A stretch of 64,000 bases of DNA, from positions 558,001 through 622,000 of the forward strand of contig JAWPMT010000007.1 of NCBI GenBank assembly GCA_033344775.1. The letters are read 5' to 3'. Below the pieces are notes generated by a model that made no database searches, was not told the origin of the DNA, and saw only the letters and a list, made by a program, of their open reading frames with translations. The stretch's first letter is position 1. Every line of letters begins with the position of its first letter. Shown one piece after another: positions 17,710 through 26,706 of this stretch. Position numbers and translations under genes: made by a program. Source of the stretch: Cytophagales bacterium. GTDB taxonomy: Bacteria; Bacteroidota; Bacteroidia; Cytophagales; Cyclobacteriaceae.

Positions 17710-17822
17710 ACCGTCAACGTCATTCCCGCGCAGGCGGGAATCTCATGCTTAGAAGTACTAAATGAATTTGAGATTCCTGGTCTAAGCCAGGAATGACGGA
17801 TATTTTTTTATTTGTTGACGGT
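17710..17822. repeat. Palindromic intergenic element with nested inverted repeats
   Basis: The outer arms are ACCGTCAAC (17710-17718) and GTTGACGGT (17814-17822). Inner arms CGTCATTCC (17718-17726) and GGAATGACG (17790-17798) enclose two small hairpins (CCCGCGCAGGCGGG and CCTGGTCTAAGCCAGG). The whole folds as one branched palindrome of 113 bases without coding capacity. It resembles widely dispersed GTCATTCC...GGAATGAC repeats of bacterial genomes. It lies between two convergent genes, where it may also act as a terminator. Confidence 0.7.
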
Positions 17823-17874
17823 GATTTGATGTATCTAATTGACCTTTTGAGTGAGTAAAATCTTTTCCATTGTT

Positions 17875-18480
17875 TTAGGTTGATATGCTCTCATTCAACC
17901 TATGGAAGACATACCCTATCACTACTCCAAGAAACGAACCCACACACACATCAATGAGAAAATGCTGGGCCAGGTAAACTCTGGAAAAACCAGCCAAAGT
18001 AGCGAGCACTAGAAAGAGCATGGTCATTTTCGTATCCTTCAGGTAACCTGCCATGAAGGTGGCCAAGGCAAAAGCAGTTAATGTATGCCCTGATGGGAAG
18101 GAATTATACGCGTGTACTTTCACTCCTTCGACGAAATGCAGATTGATACCTTCAAATTCGGAAAAAAAAGTCTTGGGTCTTGGTTCCCCTCTGAAAATGA
18201 CCCTTTTAAAAATGGCCGAAACCAGTGTTTGCGTCAGTCCCATGCCCAATACGACCAAGCCTGTTCTCCAATTACGAATCAATAGGAGTAAAGTCGCAAT
18301 ACCGAAAAAGATACCGTCTCCGAGGTAGGTAAGCCATTTAAATAGGACATCTGTGGCTGGGGTGTGTAGCCGATTGGCCCATAGAACCGTATCACCATGG
18401 TCTCCGAAAAAATAGATGATTGTACCCACGACCAACAACAGGCCGTAAATAAGAAAGAATGGATCTTTTTTAAAACTCAT
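17875..18480 (-). CDS. PAP2-family membrane phosphatase
   Basis: A 201-residue protein with about six helices and the three phosphatase motifs of the PAP2 superfamily: KRVIFRGEPRP, SFPSGHTLTAF and SRVYLAQHFLIDV, with the catalytic histidines in the PSGH and SR...H motifs. Members dephosphorylate lipid phosphates such as phosphatidic acid or undecaprenyl pyrophosphate at the outer face of the inner membrane. The start overlaps the stop of the PorU-like gene as ATGA (18477-18480), so the two are translationally coupled. The precise substrate is not decidable. Confidence 0.92.
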   Translation of the reverse strand: MSFKKDPFFLIYGLLLVVGTIIYFFGDHGDTVLWANRLHTPATDVLFKWLTYLGDGIFFGIATLLLLIRNWRTGLVVLGMGLTQTLVSAIFKRVIFRGEPRPKTFFSEFEGINLHFVEGVKVHAYNSFPSGHTLTAFALATFMAGYLKDTKMTMLFLVLATLAGFSRVYLAQHFLIDVCVGSFLGVVIGYVFHRLNESIST

Positions 18481-21400
18481 CTCAGAATGTAGAGCTTTCC
18501 ATAGCCATCCTTGAAAGCCCGGTCTGCGATAGTGCTTCTCCTTTCGATGGCCTGACCATTCGCATTGGTGATCACTCGATAGAAATACACGCCATTAGCC
18601 AATAGATTGCCATACTCGTCACGACCATCCCAGGCATATTGTGTGATATTATTCCCTACACGGATGGGCCCAATCTCATCCTGCAAGATTTCCCGTACCA
18701 CTCGGCCTGTCACGGTCATGATTTGTATCTTAATCTCATCAGGAACATCCAGGCCGGTCAACGTGAAAACAAATCGTGTACTGGTAGAAAAAGGATTCGG
18801 GTATGGATAAAAATGCGAGATCGAAGACTCGTTGATCACCTCGAATCGGATTTCATAAGCACCATTGACTTCCGAAGCCCGGTTTCCACTTTCGTCGGTG
18901 GCTCTTACACGCAGGGTATAACTACCATCTTCCAGAGGTCCAGGCTGGTAAAGCATTGAGAAATCCTCCTCTTCCGTTGCCGGAGTAAATGACAATTGCT
19001 CACTACCAAACAGGATTTGTTCAAACGTACCATCATCACCAGTTTTTAACTCTACCGAGATACCAGTGGTATCTGTCTTTATCAAACTAGCTTCTTGATC
19101 CTTCAATATGATATTGATTTGAGGATCAGGCGAGACAATGTCACCGTTGAGGATGTATACCCCATCGAAAGTAATGTCCAATATCGGGTTGAGTTCATCT
19201 GCAGCTACGTCCAGATAATTGGGAGTGCTGAAGAAATTATTGACGGAATACAGTTCCGTTCCATTAGGTCTTGCCTGGACCACCATATTGTAATTACCCA
19301 CTCGTCCACGTGAATCTTCCTCCAGGTCATACCTGACACTATCGCCAGGTGCAGGAGCTAAAATATTTTCACTCAATGTGATCACAGAGCCATCCTCATT
19401 GTTGAGTAGGGTGGTGTTGATCTGGACAGAATCCTGAAAGGTTTGCTCCGAATAATTATAGAAATAAAATGAAGCCCTGAGTGTATCACCTTCCTGAATA
19501 TTGACAGGTTCATCGTTGGGAAACAGCAACATGCCATCCGGGGGGACATCATATTGTACGTGCATGTAGTTGAGTTGTGCCGGTGTGAAGTCAATTTCGT
19601 CAGACAATCTGAATTGTGCTCTTAAAAAAGGATAAGTTGATGCATCAATGGTTGACAAGTCAATTTGTCGATCGACTACTCCACCGATCAAAGTAACTTC
19701 TTCTCCTGAAGTATTGAGGCCCACAATGTCGAGATTGACAAGGTCGCTGGGTTCAGTTGATACATCGATCGTGGCATTGGACCAGCTCGTGGCAGGTCCG
19801 ATGTATGCTGAAGTAAGTGAGCCTGCATCGAACGTTCCTCTGGAAACGGTATCGAGCTGAATGATCTGCTCAGTGATCGGACGTGAGGTATTATCTGTGA
19901 TAGTAGCAATGGCGCTTCCGGCGGATGCGCCTTTTGTTCCCAGAAAAATTGTTGCCTGTCCAGCAACCAATCCTTCAATTGTCGCACTACTGATCCCTAC
20001 TTCTTCCAGCTTAGTCCTAAGCTGATTGTCCCAGGCGGTATAATCCACTGTACCTTTGTTGAACAGCAGGATTTGATCCCCTGTTTGCATGGCATCGACT
20101 AGTTGCTCCAGCCACCGGTTACTTCCCAGGATCTCTGTTGCATCCAGACTGTAGACCCTTTCCGGGATATTCCCACATAAAAGGCCGCTACCAGTCAAAG
20201 GGGTGTATGGGTTAGCAGTTCTTCGGTCAAATATCACCACATTGATGGCGTTGTTTGCACAAACGCTGGGGCCAAAACTGGTGGTCAGTAAGTCGACATT
20301 ACCCACAAAAAGCGTTTCACTTCCAGCGGGCACTTCGGTGGTGTTTCCCCCGAAAGTAGATACTTCCAATTCCTCGTATGTATTGTCAAACTCCCACAGA
20401 TTGTTCGCCTGATCATAACTGATTTGATTGTTTTCTATTTCCAATAATTGATCTGGATCAAACAGTCCCCAGCCATCAGTATTTGCCTGATTAATGACCG
20501 TAAAGCTACTGGTGGTCCATAAGGTATCTTGATCTCGTGTTCGGTCAGCATATCGCGTGCGCCAAAATACAGTTGACGAATCCGGCACGTTTGAAAGATC
20601 CGGGCGATGGGAGAGTAATCCTTCGCCATTGATTACTGCTCTGCTAAGAAAAGAACTGTTGAAAGTGTTCACTGAGTCAATTTCCAGCTCATAATCCCGA
20701 CCTGGCTCCAAAACATTTACGGGTTGCCAGGTCAATGTTGCTGCCGTAGATTCAATGACTGCATTGTTGATCGGGGATAATGCCAATGTTGAGCCGGAGG
20801 AAACAAAGACTTCCACCGTAGCCTGATTATTGAATTTGTCTAATTCCTCAATCAGCTGATTGGGATCCAGCGTAATGGAGAACAAATGATTGCCTTCTAC
20901 CCGCTCACCCAATTCATTTCGTACATAGAAGCTTAATGTGTCTTGAAATGCTACAGCAGGAAAAGACCTTAAGGATTGTTTCTCCGTCCCATCCGGCAAA
21001 GTTTGAGACAAGCGAATGGATAAAGGGTCCGTTTGTGTTCTGCCAAAATTTTCCACCACAACATCGATTCGAAAAGAATCCTGCGAGGCCAGGATCAAGT
21101 CCCCTACGATGGCATGCGCTTCAATTTTATTCGCGGAAATATTAAAATCGGGAGATTCCGGGGCAAACAATTTGAGAGCCGGATCCCCTTGAAGGACCAT
21201 TGCAAATACTTGAGACAAGGCATCGTTGGTGGAAGAATTATCCAAATATCTGATGGATACTTCCTGAATGATCTCTCCGATAGATGTACCAAATGTATTT
21301 GGGTCTTCATAGGCCACTTCATACAGGAGGTCCGAATAGTTGAACAGGTTTCTTGCAAAAGCCAGGTCTGTGTGTGCGACAAAGGACATGGCACCCAGGT

Positions 21401-23465
21401 TTTCTGTCAGCACCCAGGGCTCACCAAAAGACTCTTGCCGACCATAGATTTCACCGGCATTGCAACCATTAACCAAAAACAAGCCGGGATACCGTCCCTG
21501 GTTCTCGAAAGTGTTGACTTCTCCTACTTCAATGTCTGTGACAAAACTTCCCGAATGACCAAAGAAGGTGATCATGCCCACTCCTCGATCTACCTGCTCA
21601 TTGATATTGACGAATTCCACGTTTTCAGTGGTTCCTTTACTGATGTTTTGAGCAGAGCCACCCAATAAACCATTAGCTGCTGTTCTGGCAAACTGCCGGA
21701 CGTAGCCCGCGAAAATAGAAAGCTCTCTCTCGTTTTGTCCCCCACTTAATTGTAGGATGCGTTTACGCCAAAGCTCATTGTAGGGCACAGCTTCATGCTC
21801 GATCACCTTGTTTAAGTAGCCACGAACCTCACCAGGATTGGTAGCAGTGATTCTACCAACAGACATCACAGGATCGATGCTGCCTCCTTGTTCGAATCCA
21901 CTGACATATAGCAGGTCACTGCCGGGGTGGCCGAAACCTGGAATCAAATTTACCGATCCATCTGAAGGTACGGATTCCCTGTCCCTGTAAAACGCGCTGT
22001 TGATGGTCAGTCCTTTTCCGATCAGGAATAAATGATCAAGATTGCCTTGCTCAAATCCCATTTGTACCATGTTTCTGATGGCAAGTGGTGAAGGATAACC
22101 AAAACTGAATTGGTCATAAACATCCTGAATATTCGTGATTTCAACATTAAACCCTCCACCAGTAGCACTTGCTCTGTAAGCCGCATAAGCTTCGACGGGA
22201 TCTACACCGTCAATGGGGTTTCTAAGGTTAGGGTGGCTAACGATCAGGTAATTGGCCTCACTGAGATCAATCTCAGAAAAGCGATAGGATTGGATTGAAG
22301 GAACTGCTTTTGTGTCACGAACGGAAAGTATAGTCCTCGTAGCAGCAGTGCCATTTACGACAACTTCTGCACGGCTTGGACTCTGATTCGTTCGGAAATT
22401 CAACCGAATAGGAGCATTAGCATCCGTGATATCAAAAAAACGGAGGTCATCAGGATTGCTGTGGTTTACCCGAAGAAAGGAACGTCCGAGCCCATTGATG
22501 GGTAATTCGAATGCTTTGATCGTATCCAATTCCTGTACTTCATAGGCTTGAGCGTAATCCACTTTCAATGCAGCGAACGAAACCTGGTCGGCTGAATTTT
22601 GAGTCCCTACTACTGATGCCCTGACCAGAAAAGACCCATCCGAACTGATATCGGTCCATTGCAGGTCATCGACGAATGTGAAGGAAGTTTGCCCGGTAAA
22701 ATTTACCGTTGCCAGTGTTCGCAAGGAGGTTTCATCCGGGCCGACCAGTACATCGATGCCATGTTCCTGGTTGTTACCACCGATCATCACGATTTCCAGG
22801 CTTGGGTCCGGGCCTGATGTGACGATATCACTTAATGAAAAAGAAAAGTCCTGACTCGAATTTCTAGCAACCAGATTGCCACTCCAGCCTTCTCCGAAAT
22901 CATATTGCGGAATATTCAAGCTTTCTACTGTATACTGTCTTCCGGTAGCATATCGGTTGGTTTGAAGTAACAAAGATTCGGCCGTGTGAAAAGTCTCAGG
23001 AATAAGGCCGGAATTATCATTGTCAGTGGAGAATCCCATGCGCAGACCATCAGGACCGGCATTAGCGTAAGTCAGGAAGTAGGTGGTAGCTTCTGAGAAC
23101 AGCGCATAATAATCATGAGGTTGCGCATCGGGAGAGATATAAATGGGTTGATCCAGTTGGCCGTCGTTACGTTCTCCGTAGAATTCAAAGCTCACCAGTC
23201 TTCCATTTTGGCTGGTGACGTCCATGGCGATTTCCTCTCCATTTTTGAACAACCGCAATCGATCTGCAGCGACTTGATCGGTAAGGAAACCCGCAGCTTC
23301 CAGTTCCGAAGCTGTGACCCGGTACCATCCGTCGTTGACGACCGTCAATTTGAAGTAATCCTGATCGTACAAGATCCATTCATTGCCGTATTGCCCAACA
23401 GCGGAAATGCTGAGGCAAAGACAACTTACCAGAGTCAAAAAGCTATTTCTCAACATTGAAATCAA
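18477..23465 (-). CDS. PorU-like C25-family peptidase, putative type IX secretion sortase (PorU2 type)
   Basis: A very large secreted protein of 1662 residues with a signal peptide (about 1-24). A gingipain-like C25 domain spans roughly residues 405-770, with the likely catalytic histidine in FFGHSG (H637) and cysteine in VNGCNAG (C668). Ig-like and beta-sandwich repeats follow (about 780-1560), and a C-terminal FlgD-like domain ends in NGVYFYRV-type sequence. PorU cleaves the C-terminal signal of type IX cargo at the cell surface and joins the cargo to lipopolysaccharide. The Bacteroidota-specific longer paralogue (PorU2) has this size, and that is the better match. Its start overlaps the end of a PorV-like gene by 23 bases, which supports a joint function. 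Confidence 0.85.
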   Translation of the reverse strand: MISMLRNSFLTLVSCLCLSISAVGQYGNEWILYDQDYFKLTVVNDGWYRVTASELEAAGFLTDQVAADRLRLFKNGEEIAMDVTSQNGRLVSFEFYGERNDGQLDQPIYISPDAQPHDYYALFSEATTYFLTYANAGPDGLRMGFSTDNDNSGLIPETFHTAESLLLQTNRYATGRQYTVESLNIPQYDFGEGWSGNLVARNSSQDFSFSLSDIVTSGPDPSLEIVMIGGNNQEHGIDVLVGPDETSLRTLATVNFTGQTSFTFVDDLQWTDISSDGSFLVRASVVGTQNSADQVSFAALKVDYAQAYEVQELDTIKAFELPINGLGRSFLRVNHSNPDDLRFFDITDANAPIRLNFRTNQSPSRAEVVVNGTAATRTILSVRDTKAVPSIQSYRFSEIDLSEANYLIVSHPNLRNPIDGVDPVEAYAAYRASATGGGFNVEITNIQDVYDQFSFGYPSPLAIRNMVQMGFEQGNLDHLFLIGKGLTINSAFYRDRESVPSDGSVNLIPGFGHPGSDLLYVSGFEQGGSIDPVMSVGRITATNPGEVRGYLNKVIEHEAVPYNELWRKRILQLSGGQNERELSIFAGYVRQFARTAANGLLGGSAQNISKGTTENVEFVNINEQVDRGVGMITFFGHSGSFVTDIEVGEVNTFENQGRYPGLFLVNGCNAGEIYGRQESFGEPWVLTENLGAMSFVAHTDLAFARNLFNYSDLLYEVAYEDPNTFGTSIGEIIQEVSIRYLDNSSTNDALSQVFAMVLQGDPALKLFAPESPDFNISANKIEAHAIVGDLILASQDSFRIDVVVENFGRTQTDPLSIRLSQTLPDGTEKQSLRSFPAVAFQDTLSFYVRNELGERVEGNHLFSITLDPNQLIEELDKFNNQATVEVFVSSGSTLALSPINNAVIESTAATLTWQPVNVLEPGRDYELEIDSVNTFNSSFLSRAVINGEGLLSHRPDLSNVPDSSTVFWRTRYADRTRDQDTLWTTSSFTVINQANTDGWGLFDPDQLLEIENNQISYDQANNLWEFDNTYEELEVSTFGGNTTEVPAGSETLFVGNVDLLTTSFGPSVCANNAINVVIFDRRTANPYTPLTGSGLLCGNIPERVYSLDATEILGSNRWLEQLVDAMQTGDQILLFNKGTVDYTAWDNQLRTKLEEVGISSATIEGLVAGQATIFLGTKGASAGSAIATITDNTSRPITEQIIQLDTVSRGTFDAGSLTSAYIGPATSWSNATIDVSTEPSDLVNLDIVGLNTSGEEVTLIGGVVDRQIDLSTIDASTYPFLRAQFRLSDEIDFTPAQLNYMHVQYDVPPDGMLLFPNDEPVNIQEGDTLRASFYFYNYSEQTFQDSVQINTTLLNNEDGSVITLSENILAPAPGDSVRYDLEEDSRGRVGNYNMVVQARPNGTELYSVNNFFSTPNYLDVAADELNPILDITFDGVYILNGDIVSPDPQINIILKDQEASLIKTDTTGISVELKTGDDGTFEQILFGSEQLSFTPATEEEDFSMLYQPGPLEDGSYTLRVRATDESGNRASEVNGAYEIRFEVINESSISHFYPYPNPFSTSTRFVFTLTGLDVPDEIKIQIMTVTGRVVREILQDEIGPIRVGNNITQYAWDGRDEYGNLLANGVYFYRVITNANGQAIERRSTIADRAFKDGYGKLYILR

Positions 23466-24525
23466 TATTTACAGAAAAGACATGAGAGAATAACGCATCA
23501 GATTGATCGCCTACATCCGTCAGGGCGTAATCGATCTGGATTTGGCGAATCACAAATCCAAGACCCAGATTAGGCTGTGCATTCCAATACTGTGAACGAT
23601 CAAAATCGGTCAGCTGCTGAATGTTATTGACGCCAAACCTCAGGAATACTTTTTCCTTGTAACCAAGTTCCAGCCCTCCGTGCGGATCAATGGAGATGGT
23701 ATTGGATCGAAGAACTGTATTTCTTTTTCCATCGAAAGTCACATCCAGGTCCAATGCTGCCATTAGATGAAAGGCGTTGAAAAAGGAGAATTTTCTTGAG
23801 ACGCCCAAGATCGCCCGGGGCAAAGTGATTTCTATAGAATTGGTCGGGATCGTATTGCCAGTAAGGTTGTATACATCTCTGATTTCGTCAGGATTGTGTG
23901 ACCAGGCATTGAAAGTACTGAAGATGTCCTTGCCAAACAGGCCCAAGTTCCATCCGGCAATCTCTTTTTGTACTCCCACGTCAATGCCAAATCCCCAACT
24001 TTGGGCAAATGGACCAGCAATCCGGTGAATGATTTTTGCATTGCCTCCAACATTGAGGCCTCCAAATACAGGAATTTTACGGGCGTAGCTTAACAAGAAA
24101 CCATAGTCCGTCGCAGCAAAAAAGCGTACCCGGTCATAATCGATGGTGCCATTGGCATCAAATAGGAATCGCGTATCAGGGATGTCATCGACTGCAAAGC
24201 GAATGATAGAGAGGGCGATCTTACTTTCGTCTTTCAAGGAGGCGGCTATTGTGCCATAATCATAATTTGCTAACCCGTTGAAATAATCTGAGCGCATCAG
24301 ACTCAACTCAAAATCAGATTCGAGGTGATTCAATCCGGCAGGATTCCAAAAGGCTGCCGTGGCATCATTTACATGGGAGACCATGGCCCTTCCCAGTCCG
24401 AATGCCCGAGCCCCCACACCAATATTCATGAATTCATTGCTGAAAGTAGGTGTATTGGTATCATCCTGGGCCAAACTAATTAGGCCAGAAAGGATCAATA
24501 AGCAAAAAAGAGTTGTTCTTTTCAT
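23443..24525 (-). CDS. PorV/PorQ-family outer-membrane protein
   Basis: A 360-residue beta-barrel protein from ATG 24525 (signal MKRTTLFCLLILSGLISLAQ); an earlier in-frame start would add seven residues before the signal. The mature start (FMNIGVGARAFGLGRAMVSHVNDATAAFWNPAGL) is the hallmark of the PorV/PorQ/FadL-like family. PorV is the outer-membrane shuttle that delivers type IX cargo to the PorU sortase. Being followed directly, with overlap, by a PorU-like gene fits that role. Because it pairs with a PorU2-type protein it may be a second PorV paralogue rather than the main one, so no symbol is given. Confidence 0.87.
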   Translation of the reverse strand: MKRTTLFCLLILSGLISLAQDDTNTPTFSNEFMNIGVGARAFGLGRAMVSHVNDATAAFWNPAGLNHLESDFELSLMRSDYFNGLANYDYGTIAASLKDESKIALSIIRFAVDDIPDTRFLFDANGTIDYDRVRFFAATDYGFLLSYARKIPVFGGLNVGGNAKIIHRIAGPFAQSWGFGIDVGVQKEIAGWNLGLFGKDIFSTFNAWSHNPDEIRDVYNLTGNTIPTNSIEITLPRAILGVSRKFSFFNAFHLMAALDLDVTFDGKRNTVLRSNTISIDPHGGLELGYKEKVFLRFGVNNIQQLTDFDRSQYWNAQPNLGLGFVIRQIQIDYALTDVGDQSDALFSHVFSVNIDFNVEK

Positions 24526-24595
24526 ACGTTTCTTAAGACAAGGCAAAGTAAATGTCCCTTTATCAGGAAACTTATTTCAAGGCAGATTCTTGTGG

Positions 24596-26098
24596 TTAAT
24601 CTTTGTTTTCAATGACAAAAAAGACAAAAGCGTCATTTCGCCGACGTTCCGTGAGTCTGGTATCACCTGATATCGCGCTCACAAGTGTTTGATTATAGAT
24701 GGCCACATCTTTAGGATCAATAGAAATCAGCAAATAATCAACCTTGAACCTTTGCATCTTATCGACAAGATAGCTCATGGAAAACCCCTCAATTCCATTT
24801 TTTGGATTAATGGCCATAGATACTCGACCAGTGTAGTGGTGTAATACCCACGGCTTATGAAAAGCGATAGATTGTGCCGGATCCGTATGTCGTCGAATAA
24901 AGTCAAAAGCTTCGATGGCTGCCGGACTTTGAGGGCCTGGGACGGTTGATTTTGCCTGTTGGATAGCAGCCATACTTTCATTGGCTTGTCCAATCAAAAA
25001 GATGATGGGTAAGCATAAGCTGAATACTAGCCAACGGGGATGCTCTTCCTTGATGAATTTGCTCAATAACCATTTCATTCCTGATCCCAGATAACCCAGG
25101 ATAATGGGTAAGACAGGAACCAGGAAACGCATGCCGGATTGCCAGAAATAAGTAAGGATAAGTGCGAGATACAATAGGAAAAATGTGTCATATAATTTCC
25201 AACTACGGAGACGAGATAAGAATCCTAACAGAACCAGGGCCAAAAAGGCTTTTTCATATAGAGTATGATTGACCTGGACGAGGTATTGACGAAAGAACAG
25301 ATGGATCAGGTCGTAATAGTAAAAGAAGTTTTCCTGGACTTTGAGCCACATTTGGGCAGGAGTAAAGACTGAATCATACCAGGACAGGTTTTCAAAAGAC
25401 AGTTGACCAAAAACAATCCACTTGATCAAAAGATCAACGACCTGAGAGACAATAACAATTAACAATACTCGGAAGACCTTTTGCCAATGGAAACTTTTCA
25501 GTAAGTCAATACCTTCATGGATGAATAAAGCAGCCATAAAGACCCATCCGACATTTCGAAAAGAGATCATCAGACCAACCACCATTCCCAGTAAAAGGAT
25601 TGATTTCTTGCTTGATTGGTCAACAATACTGAATCCAATGAAAAGCAAGATTAGAAAAGGAAATGTTGGCAGGATTTCCATCCGCTGCACAACTACCAGG
25701 GGGTGAAGTACAAAAATCAGGACCATTGCCAGACTTAGCCAGGGTGAAAGCCCTTCTTTCTTGAAGAATTGGAATAGGCCAATGCTAGCGATAATTAAAC
25801 AAAGGCTAATGAAAATAGTGTATGGTGCGATGCTGTCCTGAAAAACGGGGTAGAGGGCAGCCAGTAATAAGGAGAAACCTGCTCCTCTGGAAAGTGGTGT
25901 AAAGTTTTCATGATCCAGAATTTCCTGCTGCTGGGTTTTGGTTCCATTGATCAAATCAGAAGCATTGTTCATGTATTGAGCAAAATCACCACCCCAGTCA
26001 TGCGTGTGATTGATACTTGTGAGTAGCACAGACCCGAGAAAAATGATCAGGAAAGATTCAACGTGATAGCGGTACAATATGGATTTGAAGGATGCCAA
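24596..26098 (-). CDS. Polytopic membrane protein, GT-C glycosyltransferase-like
   Basis: A 500-residue protein with about ten to twelve membrane helices and a C-terminal soluble part. After the first helix comes a loop with HDWGGDFAQYMNNASDL, an acidic motif at the place where GT-C (PMT/GT39-like) glycosyltransferases carry their catalytic aspartates. This suggests a lipid-linked sugar transferase. A helix-ended tail (IRRHTDPAQSIAFHKPWVLHHYTGR) is typical of the family. Acceptor and donor cannot be told. It precedes the PorV-like gene by 70 bases on the same strand, and glycosylation of secreted proteins would make sense there, but that is inference. Confidence 0.6.
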   Translation of the reverse strand: MASFKSILYRYHVESFLIIFLGSVLLTSINHTHDWGGDFAQYMNNASDLINGTKTQQQEILDHENFTPLSRGAGFSLLLAALYPVFQDSIAPYTIFISLCLIIASIGLFQFFKKEGLSPWLSLAMVLIFVLHPLVVVQRMEILPTFPFLILLFIGFSIVDQSSKKSILLLGMVVGLMISFRNVGWVFMAALFIHEGIDLLKSFHWQKVFRVLLIVIVSQVVDLLIKWIVFGQLSFENLSWYDSVFTPAQMWLKVQENFFYYYDLIHLFFRQYLVQVNHTLYEKAFLALVLLGFLSRLRSWKLYDTFFLLYLALILTYFWQSGMRFLVPVLPIILGYLGSGMKWLLSKFIKEEHPRWLVFSLCLPIIFLIGQANESMAAIQQAKSTVPGPQSPAAIEAFDFIRRHTDPAQSIAFHKPWVLHHYTGRVSMAINPKNGIEGFSMSYLVDKMQRFKVDYLLISIDPKDVAIYNQTLVSAISGDTRLTERRRNDAFVFFVIENKD

Positions 26099-26280
26099 TG
26101 ACCAGAGCTAATTGAAAGGGTATGTGGTGAAGATACGAGCAAAAGTAGGTGGATTGCTAGAATTCCGGGAGTGAAGTTGCTTGTTTTATGAAGTCATCAA
26201 ATGCGCTATATATATAATTTATCTTAGAATTGATATAACAATAATAATAAAATCACCTATTCGGTAATGTTTTTTGCTAT

Positions 26281-26301
26281 GTACTTGGCCATGCATAGTA
26301 C
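26281..26301 (+). promoter_or_regulatory. Candidate PadR operator
   Basis: GTACT and AGTAC form an inverted repeat with an 11-base spacer (26281-26301), 57 bases upstream of the PadR start. PadR repressors usually bind palindromes of this size over their own promoters. The sequence from 26099 to 26358 otherwise holds only AT-rich DNA. Confidence 0.4.
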
Positions 26302-26358
26302 CTTTCCGTATAGAGTTATAAGGTCAAAGAATTCATCAACAAGAAAAGCCATGAGCTA

Positions 26359-26706
26359 ATGAACATAGAAAACACACAAGTACAGATGCGGAAAGGCATC
26401 CTTGAGTTTTGTATACTTCACATCATTTCAAGGGGTGAAGTTTACGCTTCAGATATGCTGGAAGAACTCACTACTGCCAGGATCATGGTAGTGGAAGGAA
26501 CGCTATATCCGTTGCTAACCCGTTTGCGAAAGGCAGGGTTAGTCGATTACAAATGGGTGGAATCCACGTCTGGGCCACCCCGTAAATATTACACGCTGAC
26601 AGAAAATGGCAGCGAATTTCTAAGCGGACTCAATCAAACGTGGGAGGAGCTGGTCACTTCTACCCAGTCTATCATCTCAGTCAATCACAACTCGGAACAA
26701 AAATGA
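26359..26706 (+). CDS. PadR-family transcriptional regulator
   Basis: A 115-residue winged-helix regulator: MRKGILEFCILHIISRGEVYASDMLEEL, then VVEGTLYPLLTRLRKAGLVDYKW and GPPRKYYTLTENGSEFL, which are the standard PadR motifs of recognition helix and wing. It overlaps the next gene (ATGA at 26703-26706). PadR genes followed by a PspC-domain membrane protein are a recurring pair in Bacteroidota, from memory. The regulator probably controls the operon; its ligand is unknown. Confidence 0.93.
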   Translation: MNIENTQVQMRKGILEFCILHIISRGEVYASDMLEELTTARIMVVEGTLYPLLTRLRKAGLVDYKWVESTSGPPRKYYTLTENGSEFLSGLNQTWEELVTSTQSIISVNHNSEQK

